Below are positions 58,611 to 64,000 of a stretch of DNA of 64,000 bases, one piece after another. Under the pieces are notes generated by a model that did not search any database, was not told the origin of the DNA, and worked only from the letters and a program-made list of their open reading frames with translations. The stretch spans positions 124,001-188,000 of the forward strand of contig NZ_JAGINX010000001.1 of assembly GCF_017876395.1 (NCBI RefSeq), given 5' to 3'. A program made the position numbers and the translations under genes. The first letter of the stretch is position 1; each line of letters begins with the position of its first letter. This DNA comes from Nesterenkonia lacusekhoensis (GTDB taxonomy: Bacteria; Actinomycetota; Actinomycetes; Actinomycetales; Micrococcaceae).

Positions 58611-59843
58611 TCAGCTTCCTGCGATCAGTGCGCGGATGCGTTCGATGCCGCGCGCGAGATCCTCATCGCCCAGCGCGTAGGACAGTCGGAGGAACCCGCT
58701 GGGGCCGAAGGCCTCGCCCGGGACCACGGCGACTTTGGCCTCCTCGAGGATGAGCTCGGCCAGCTCGGCGGAGGTGTTCGGCGTCCTGCCTGCGATTCCG
58801 GCGGCGGAGCCCTGCTCGCCGAGCGCGCCACGGACATCCACGTAGGCGTAGAAGGCGCCCTCAGGGGTGGGGCAGTCAAAGCCGGGGATGGCGTTGAGGC
58901 CCTCGACGATGGCGCGACGACGGCGGTCGAAGGCTCGCTTCATCTCCTCCACCGCATCCAGGGGCCCGGTCACCGCGGTCAGCGCGGCCACCTGAGACAC
59001 GTTGGCCACGTTGGAGGTGGCGTGGGACTGCAGGTTGGAGGCCGCCTTGATGACATCGACGGGACCGGCCATCCAGCCGACGCGCCAGCCGGTCATGGCG
59101 TAGGTCTTGGCCACGCCGTTGAGCACGACCACCTGGTCGGCCAGTTCGGGGAGCGAGGCGATGGAGGTGAAGACGGCGTCGTCGTAGGTCAGATGCTCAT
59201 AGATCTCATCGGTGACCGCCCACAGGCCCTTCGAGGCCGCCCAGCGGCCGATCTCCTCCACGGCATCGGGTGAGTAGACCGCACCGGTGGGGTTGGAGGG
59301 GGAGACGAAGAGCAGCACCTTGGTGCGTTCTGTGACGGCTGCCTCCAGCTGGTCCACGGTGACGCGGTAGCCCTGCTCGGGTCCGGCGAAGACGTCCACG
59401 GGCACGCCGCCGGCCAGCTTGATGGCCTCGGGATAGGTGGTCCAGTACGGGGTGGGGACGATGACTTCGTCGCCGGGGTTCAGCAGAGTGGCGAAGGTGT
59501 TGTACACCGCCTGCTTGCCGCCGTTGGTGACCAGGATGTTGGCGGCGGCCAAGGGCTTGCCGTCGATCCGGTACCCGGAGTCACGCGTGGTCTTCTCCGC
59601 CAGGGCCTCGCGCAGCTCAGGCAGGCCGGCAGCGGGGGAGTAGCGGTGGTAGCGCGGGTTGTGAGTGGCTTCGGCCGCGGCCTCGACGATATAGTCCGGG
59701 GTCGGGAAGTCCGGCTCTCCGGCACCGAATCCGATGACGTCCTCGCCGGCGGCCTTCATGGCCTTGGCCTTGGCATCGACGGCGAGCGTCGCTGATTCGG
59801 CGATGGCGCCGATGCGGTCGGAGATGCGGGAGGCAGCAGGCAT
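58611..59843 (-). CDS. aspC: Pyridoxal-phosphate aspartate/aromatic aminotransferase
   Basis: A 410-residue class I aminotransferase. Motifs: [17 protein letters not shown] (about 36), [20 protein letters not shown] (about 100), [12 protein letters not shown] (about 170) and the PLP lysine in [21 protein letters not shown] (about 240). It probably makes aspartate and oxoglutarate from oxaloacetate and glutamate. The ATG at 59843 follows GAAGGAACCACC; an in-frame ATG 42 bp upstream has a weaker signal. Divergent from tRNA-Trp and secE, the usual actinobacterial order. Confidence 0.92.
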   Translation of the reverse strand: MPAASRISDRIGAIAESATLAVDAKAKAMKAAGEDVIGFGAGEPDFPTPDYIVEAAAEATHNPRYHRYSPAAGLPELREALAEKTTRDSGYRIDGKPLAAANILVTNGGKQAVYNTFATLLNPGDEVIVPTPYWTTYPEAIKLAGGVPVDVFAGPEQGYRVTVDQLEAAVTERTKVLLFVSPSNPTGAVYSPDAVEEIGRWAASKGLWAVTDEIYEHLTYDDAVFTSIASLPELADQVVVLNGVAKTYAMTGWRVGWMAGPVDVIKAASNLQSHATSNVANVSQVAALTAVTGPLDAVEEMKRAFDRRRRAIVEGLNAIPGFDCPTPEGAFYAYVDVRGALGEQGSAAGIAGRTPNTSAELAELILEEAKVAVVPGEAFGPSGFLRLSYALGDEDLARGIERIRALIAGS

Positions 59844-60041
59844 GGTGGTTCCTTCGTCGTTCAAAGAGGCGTCGTTCGAGGAGGTCATCATCGACCACCC
59901 TACCGGCAGAGGCAGAGCCGCGTCAGGATCGTGGTTTGTCGTTCTGGACAGCTTCAGCGTAGACTGATTCACCGGTGTCTTGAACACCTCTACTGATCGT
60001 GCCTGCTGAGGTAGGCTCGTGACGCTGGAGCAGGACCCCGA

Positions 60042-60114
60042 AGGGCAGTGGCGCAATTGGTAGCGCAACGGTCTCCAAAACCGTAGGTTGCAGGTTCGAG
60101 TCCTGTCTGCCCTG
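60042..60114 (+). tRNA. tRNA-Trp (CCA)
   Basis: 73 nt. The acceptor AGGGCAG pairs with CTGCCCT, discriminator G. The anticodon stem ACGGT/ACCGT encloses CTCCAAA, giving CCA. It lies upstream of secE, its usual place. The 3' CCA is not encoded. Confidence 0.97.
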
Positions 60115-60175
60115 CGCTGAGTCTCGTGTCTCGGCGGAAACACCCACCCGATCCGTTCTGACAGATGGAGCCTTC

Positions 60176-60601
60176 GTGTCGCAGACGCCTTCGACAGATG
60201 AGCAGGGTTCCCCTGCCGGAGGCGAACCCAAGGGCCCGTTCGGCAAGGTGTGGCTGTTCCTCCGCCAGGTGATCGATGAGCTCAAGAAGGTCGTTGTTCC
60301 GACCCGCAGGGAGCTGACCAACTACACGTTGGTCGTCCTGGTGTTCGTGATCATCGTCATCCTGATCGTCTCCGGCCTGGACCGCGTGTTCAGCACCGGC
60401 GCTGATTGGGTCTTCGGCGGGGGCGGTCCGGTCGAGGAGGGAGCGGATCCCGCTCCTGCCCCGGGCCCGGAGCAGGGTCCCGGCGGGGAGCTGGCCCCGG
60501 AGGACCTCGAGGACCTGAACCTCGACGATCTGGACATCGAAGGCGGCGAGGATGGCGAGCAGCCGGAGCCGGAAGGACCCGAGGGCGACGACGCCGAGTG
60601 A
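60176..60601 (+). CDS. secE: Preprotein translocase subunit SecE with acidic C-terminal extension
   Basis: A 141-residue SecE. The conserved amphipathic helix [20 protein letters not shown] (about residues 28-47) precedes the single membrane span [19 protein letters not shown] (about 51-69). Bacterial SecE normally ends soon after this helix. Here about 60 further residues follow (81-141), rich in Gly, Pro, Glu and Asp and strongly acidic. GTG start with GGAG upstream. It is followed after 48 bp by nusG. Confidence 0.93.
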   Translation: MSQTPSTDEQGSPAGGEPKGPFGKVWLFLRQVIDELKKVVVPTRRELTNYTLVVLVFVIIVILIVSGLDRVFSTGADWVFGGGGPVEEGADPAPAPGPEQGPGGELAPEDLEDLNLDDLDIEGGEDGEQPEPEGPEGDDAE

Positions 60602-60649
60602 TGCAGCAGATCGCTGCGTCAGCTGAGCATCACGGAAAGCAGGAGAGAA

Positions 60650-61360
60650 GTGTCTGAGCAGGATCTTTCGCAGGAGACTCCCGAGCAGGAGGCGACTCCC
60701 GAGGAGGAGAAGTCCTACGAGGAGCGCGCCCAGGAGCTCAGGGCTAAGCTGCGCCGTCAGCTCGGCGACTGGTACGTCGTCCACACCTACGCCGGCTACG
60801 AGAAGCGCGTGAAGTCCAATCTGGAGACCCGCATCCAGACCCAGGACATGGAGGACTACATCTTCGAGATCGAAGTCCCCATGGAAGAGGTCGTGGAGAT
60901 CAAGGGGACCCAGCGCAAGGTCGTCAACCGGGTGCGCATCCCCGGCTACGTGGTGGTCCGCATGGAGCTCACCGACGCCTCCTGGGGCGTGGTGCGCCAC
61001 ACTCCGGGTGTGACCGGATTCGTGGGCAATGCCCATGACCCGCATCCGCTGAGCACCGACGAGGTCTTCGACATGCTGGCCGAGCACCTGCTGGGCAAGC
61101 CGGATGCTCCGCGCAAGGCCGTCGTCGACGGCGAGGAGACGGTGGAGGGCGAAGGTGCCGCCGCCGCACCGGCATCGGACGTGAAGGTCGACTTCGAGAT
61201 CGGCGAGTCCGTGACCGTCACCGATGGTCCCTTCGCAACCCTGCCGGCCACGATCTCCGAGATCCACCCGGATTCCCGCCAGCTGGTGGTCCTCGTCTCG
61301 ATCTTCGAGCGCGAGACCCCGGTGACCCTGAACTTCAACCAGGTCGAGAAGATCTACTGA
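60650..61360 (+). CDS. nusG: Transcription termination/antitermination protein NusG
   Basis: A 236-residue NusG coupling RNA polymerase to Rho or ribosomes. An acidic N-terminal extension of about 35 residues is followed by the NGN domain ([20 protein letters not shown], about 41-60; [16 protein letters not shown]), a linker of about 25 Ala/Glu/Gly residues, and the KOW domain ([20 protein letters not shown], about 184-203). It ends [12 protein letters not shown] start, with AGGAGAGAA before it. Confidence 0.95.
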   Translation: MSEQDLSQETPEQEATPEEEKSYEERAQELRAKLRRQLGDWYVVHTYAGYEKRVKSNLETRIQTQDMEDYIFEIEVPMEEVVEIKGTQRKVVNRVRIPGYVVVRMELTDASWGVVRHTPGVTGFVGNAHDPHPLSTDEVFDMLAEHLLGKPDAPRKAVVDGEETVEGEGAAAAPASDVKVDFEIGESVTVTDGPFATLPATISEIHPDSRQLVVLVSIFERETPVTLNFNQVEKIY

Positions 61361-61406
61361 GCCGATCCTCTCGGCTGGGCCGGAGTCCAGCACAACTACA
61401 GATGTC

Positions 61407-61440
61407 CGACGTCGCAGGTTCGCTTTGGCCTGCGGCGTCG
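61407..61440 (+). promoter_or_regulatory. Hairpin in the rplK leader
   Basis: CGACGTCGCAGG pairs with CCTGCGGCGTCG (one mismatch) around a 10-nt loop, in the 161-bp gap between nusG and rplK. It may be a terminator of nusG, or part of the leader where L1 represses its own operon. Confidence 0.4.
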
Positions 61441-61521
61441 AGCTGGTCGCTGCGCCACAGCGACCGACCCCTCCGCCCTCGCTCCTGAGGCCGGAGGAAG
61501 CACGGAAAGTAAGGACAGATT

Positions 61522-61953
61522 ATGGCCCCCAAGAAGAAGGTCGCCGGTCTGATCAAGCTGCAGATCGAGGCAGGTGCCGCGAACCCGGCTCCGCCCATCG
61601 GTCCCGCACTGGGTCAGCACGGCGTCAACATCATGGAGTTCTGCAAGGCTTACAACGCGGCGACTGAGTCCCAGCGCGGCAATGTGATCCCTGTGGAGAT
61701 CACGGTCTACGAGGACCGCTCCTTCACCTTCATCACCAAGACCCCGCCGGCTGCTGAGCTGATCAAGAAGGCCGCAGGCGTGCAGAAGGGCTCCGGTGTT
61801 CCGCACACCGAGAAGGTCGGCAAGCTGACCCAGGCCCAGGTCGAGGAGATCGCCCAGACCAAGATGGAAGACCTCAACGCGAACGACATGGCCGCCGCCT
61901 CCAAGATCGTGGCCGGCACTGCTCGTTCCATGGGCATCACCGTCGACGGCTGA
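61522..61953 (+). CDS. rplK: 50S ribosomal protein L11
   Basis: A 143-residue L11, part of the GTPase-associated centre. It shows the typical [20 protein letters not shown] start, [20 protein letters not shown] (about residues 22-41) and the C-terminal [20 protein letters not shown] (rRNA-binding). TAAGGAC lies upstream of the ATG. Full length and in its canonical place before rplA. Confidence 0.97.
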   Translation: MAPKKKVAGLIKLQIEAGAANPAPPIGPALGQHGVNIMEFCKAYNAATESQRGNVIPVEITVYEDRSFTFITKTPPAAELIKKAAGVQKGSGVPHTEKVGKLTQAQVEEIAQTKMEDLNANDMAAASKIVAGTARSMGITVDG

Positions 61954-62052
61954 ACAGCCGTACCAGACATATAGGAAGGCCCGACGACGTCGGGCCGGTG
62001 GGAAGGGCCGAGCGCGGTCCGCGTACCACAACTGCTAAGGAGAACATCGCAG

Positions 62053-62757
62053 ATGGCAAAGCGCAGCAAAGCATACAAGGCGGCACTCGAGAAGATCGGC
62101 GAGGACGCTGTCTACTCTCCGGCTGAGGCCGTCGCCCTGGCCAAGGAGACCAACCCCTCCAAGACCGACGCCACCGTCGAGGTCGCCCTGCGCCTCTCGG
62201 TCGACCCCCGCAAGGCCGACCAGATGGTGCGCGGCACCGTGAACCTGCCGCACGGCACCGGTAAGACTGCCCGCGTGGTCGTCTTCACCCAGGGTGACAA
62301 CGTGGCCAAGGCAGAGGAGGCCGGAGCTGACTTCGTGGGCGGCGACGAGCTGATCGCCAAGGTCGCAGACGGTTGGACCGACTTCGACGCCGCCGTGGCC
62401 TCCCCGGACATGATGGGCAAGGTCGGCCGCCTCGGTAAGGTGCTGGGTCCCCGCAACCTGATGCCGAACCCGAAGACCGGCACGGTGACCCCCGACGTCG
62501 CCAAGGCTGTCGGCGACATCAAGGGAGGCAAGATCGACTTCCGCGTCGACAAGCACTCCAACCTCCACTTCATCGTCGGCAAGACCAGCTTCGAGCCCCA
62601 GCAGCTGGCGGAGAACTACGCCGCAGCCCTGGACGAGATCCTGCGCCTGAAGCCCAGCGCTTCCAAGGGTCGCTACATCCAGCGGGCCACGGTCTCCACC
62701 ACGTTCGGCCCCGGCATCGCCGTGGACCCGAACGTGACCAAGGTGATCTCCGAGTGA
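62053..62757 (+). CDS. rplA: 50S ribosomal protein L1
   Basis: A 234-residue L1 of the L1 stalk. Landmarks are [20 protein letters not shown] (about 5), [20 protein letters not shown] (about 51) and [20 protein letters not shown] (about 130). AAGGAG precedes the ATG. L1 typically also represses translation of the rplKA message. A hairpin terminator follows. Confidence 0.97.
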   Translation: MAKRSKAYKAALEKIGEDAVYSPAEAVALAKETNPSKTDATVEVALRLSVDPRKADQMVRGTVNLPHGTGKTARVVVFTQGDNVAKAEEAGADFVGGDELIAKVADGWTDFDAAVASPDMMGKVGRLGKVLGPRNLMPNPKTGTVTPDVAKAVGDIKGGKIDFRVDKHSNLHFIVGKTSFEPQQLAENYAAALDEILRLKPSASKGRYIQRATVSTTFGPGIAVDPNVTKVISE

Positions 62758-62789
62758 GTCGCTAGGACCTTCTGATCGAGGGTCCGTGC

Positions 62790-62827
62790 ACAGAGGCCTC
62801 GTTCCCATCTGGGAGCGGGGCCTCTGT
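62790..62827 (+). terminator. Terminator after rplA
   Basis: ACAGAGGCC...CCC pairs with GGG...GGCCTCTGT (two internal mismatches), followed by CGTCTCC. It ends the rplKA transcript. Confidence 0.7.
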
Positions 62828-62869
62828 CGTCTCCGGTGCCTGTCGCACACATAGAGGCAGGGTCCTCGA

Positions 62870-62899
62870 TTAGGAGGACCCCGCATCTGCGTGTATAGT
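62870..62899 (+). promoter_or_regulatory. Promoter of rplJL
   Basis: TTAGGA (62870-62875), an 18-nt spacer and TATAGT (62894-62899). The -35 lies inside the palindrome GGTCCTC-GATTA-GAGGACC-like sequence (62861-62880), so it may also be an operator. Confidence 0.5.
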
Positions 62900-62905
62900 G
62901 ATACC

Positions 62906-63171
62906 CGACCAAAGACCGCCGGTCGTTGTCGTCGTGTGCAGATCAGTGGCACTGAGAGGCACGGTCATCTGGCACCGCCAGAGTTGCGACGCAACTGTAA
63001 AGACCCTTGTGGGCGACCTGCGCAGGTGCGATGAAAGCCATTGGATCTCTTCGCGGAGCACTGTGTGTTCTGTGGCAGAGATGAGATGAGCCCCATGCGC
63101 CTGCGCATCGGGGCATTTTTTATGCCCTGCGCCCGGCAGGATCGACCGGCCCACTGACCGGAAGGAGTGCC
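62906..63171 (+). promoter_or_regulatory. L10 leader RNA of rplJL
   Basis: The 266-nt leader has the features of the ribosomal L10 leader: CTGGCACCGCCAG, AGTTGCGACGCAACT and other stems near 62970-63000, a conserved-looking AAAGACC and GATGAAAGCC, and a terminator hairpin before rplJ. The whole 414-bp gap from rplA to rplJ is filled by a terminator, a promoter and this leader; no gene is present. Confidence 0.6.
63090..63121 (+). terminator. Attenuator hairpin before rplJ
   Basis: GCCCCATGCGC-CT-GCGCATCGGGGC followed by A and six T residues: a textbook intrinsic terminator 51 nt before the rplJ start. An upstream ATCTCT...AGAGAT pair (63046-63084) may compete. It suggests control by premature termination. 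Confidence 0.8.
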
Positions 63172-63693
63172 ATGGCGAATCCTGAGAAGGCTGCCGCCGT
63201 CGACGAGCTGAAGGAACTGTTCAGCAACTCGACCGCCGCAGTGCTCACGGAATACCGCGGCCTCTCCGTGGACAAGCTGCAGACCCTGCGGCGGTCCGTG
63301 CGGGAGAACGCACAGTACGCCGTGGTGAAGAACACGCTCACCGAGATCGCGGCCAAGGAATCCGGCATCGAGGCCTTCGACGGCAAGATGACCGGCCCGT
63401 CCGCCATCGCTTTCGTGCACGGCGACGTCATCGACGTAGCCAAGGCACTGCGTGACTTCGCCAAGGACAACCCCCAACTCATCGTCAAGGGCGGCTACAT
63501 GGATGGCGCCGTCCTCGATGAAGAGGGAGTGAAGAAGCTCGCGGATCTTGAATCCCGTGAGGTTCTGCTGAGCAAGATGGCTGGCGCTCTCATCGGCGCC
63601 CAGTCCAAGGCTGCCGCTGTCTTCCAGGCACCGCTGTCCAAGGCCGTTCGTACGGCTGAGGCGCTGCGTGCCAAGCAGGAAGAAGCAGCCTGA
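63172..63693 (+). CDS. rplJ: 50S ribosomal protein L10
   Basis: A 173-residue L10 of the ribosomal stalk, anchoring L7/L12 dimers. It begins MANPEKAAAVDELKELFSNS and contains VLTEYRGLSVDKLQTLRRSV (about residues 24-43), KNTLTEIAAKESG and the Ala-rich C-terminus that binds L7/L12. AAGGAG lies 6 nt before the ATG. Confidence 0.97.
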   Translation: MANPEKAAAVDELKELFSNSTAAVLTEYRGLSVDKLQTLRRSVRENAQYAVVKNTLTEIAAKESGIEAFDGKMTGPSAIAFVHGDVIDVAKALRDFAKDNPQLIVKGGYMDGAVLDEEGVKKLADLESREVLLSKMAGALIGAQSKAAAVFQAPLSKAVRTAEALRAKQEEAA

Positions 63694-63751
63694 GCTTTCA
63701 GCGCATCAACATCGCAAGATCCGCATCTAGCAACATTAAGGAGCCACTCTC

Positions 63752-64000
63752 ATGGCTAAGCTGAGCAACGAAGAACTGATCGAGCAGTTCAAGGAGATGA
63801 CCCTGATCGAGCTCTCCGAGTTCGTCAAGCAGTTCGAAGAGGTCTTCGACGTGACCGCAGCAGCTCCGGCTGCTGTCGCTGCCGCTCCGGCAGCAGGCGG
63901 CGAGGCAGAGGCTGCTGAGGAGCAGTCCGAGTTCGACGTCATCCTCGAGGACGCAGGCGACAAGAAGATCGGCGTCATCAAGGAGGTGCGCGGTCTGACC
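63752..64000 (+). CDS. rplL: 50S ribosomal protein L7/L12 (partial, cut by window edge)
   Basis: The first 83 residues are present: [20 protein letters not shown] dimerisation domain, an Ala-rich hinge ([15 protein letters not shown]) and the start of the C-terminal domain, [27 protein letters not shown] precedes the ATG. The usual length is about 125 residues, so the last third lies beyond base 64000. Confidence 0.97.
   Translation, partial: MAKLSNEELIEQFKEMTLIELSEFVKQFEEVFDVTAAAPAAVAAAPAAGGEAEAAEEQSEFDVILEDAGDKKIGVIKEVRGLT

Noticed and set aside
59844-60143. N-terminal extension of the aminotransferase through tRNA-Trp
   Set aside because: It would read antisense through the tRNA; the ATG at 59843 has a good ribosome-binding site and begins the conserved domain.

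Overview
This window is high-GC actinobacterial chromosome. The evidence is a mycothiol synthase gene (mshD) next to an orphan GlnR-type regulator, the order aspC / tRNA-Trp / secE / nusG / rplK / rplA / rplJ / rplL, many GTG starts, and many apparently leaderless genes (a TANNNT -10 box 6-8 nt before the start codon). The gene set (hadA-hadB-murB, cbs-metB, a two-gene Na/Pi transporter locus, an E. coli-type Asd) suggests a Micrococcaceae-like organism. That placement is inference; no 16S rRNA gene is present.

Layout. 1-7.6 kb: end of a polyprenyl synthetase, HIT hydrolase, ferredoxin/NADP reductase, HtpX-type protease, two Na/Pi cotransporter paralogues behind PHO-box-like repeats, yajQ. 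7.6-17.6 kb: a sulfur amino-acid region with a MetE-like protein, a SAM-I riboswitch in front of an unrecognised 52-residue ORF, cysK, a MocR-like regulator, tRNA-Tyr, thioredoxin, an AlkA-like glycosylase, cbs-metB and a MOSC protein. 17.6-21 kb: DEAD-box helicase with a long leader, tRNA-Thr, tRNA-Met and a YwaF-like membrane protein. 21-37 kb: nitrate assimilation (narK, nasA, nasB; later nirB, nirD and the siroheme genes cbiX, cobA, hemD), split by an opposing fdhA-glpF-glpK operon. 36.7-42 kb: a SorC-type regulator and a second glycerol set, glpD-glpF-glpK. 42-49.5 kb: hadA-hadB-murB, an aldo/keto reductase, an AhpD-like protein, a DUR3-like sodium symporter with a 43-residue partner, asd. 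49.5-60 kb: dfrA-thyA, MutT1-like, mshD, glnR, membrane proteins, nitrobindin-like, ygfZ, pfkA, aspC. 60-64 kb: tRNA-Trp, secE-nusG, rplKA and rplJL (rplL cut by the window edge).

How it fits together. GlnR is encoded at 53.5-54.3 kb, and a complete four-half-site GlnR-type box lies between the divergent nirB and nirD genes, so nitrate and nitrite assimilation is probably under GlnR nitrogen control. The siroheme genes flank nirB/nirD and would supply its cofactor. The sulfur genes cluster around a clear S-box RNA.

Most notable signals: (1) the SAM-I riboswitch whose closing helix abuts the ribosome-binding site of a 52-aa ORF; (2) two families of same-length palindromic repeats, one pair bracketing the nas operon; (3) the GlnR box plus the glnR gene; (4) a set of about 13 leaderless-type promoters, which also fixes several start codons; (5) a MocR-like protein lacking the PLP lysine; (6) an acidic C-terminal tail on SecE.
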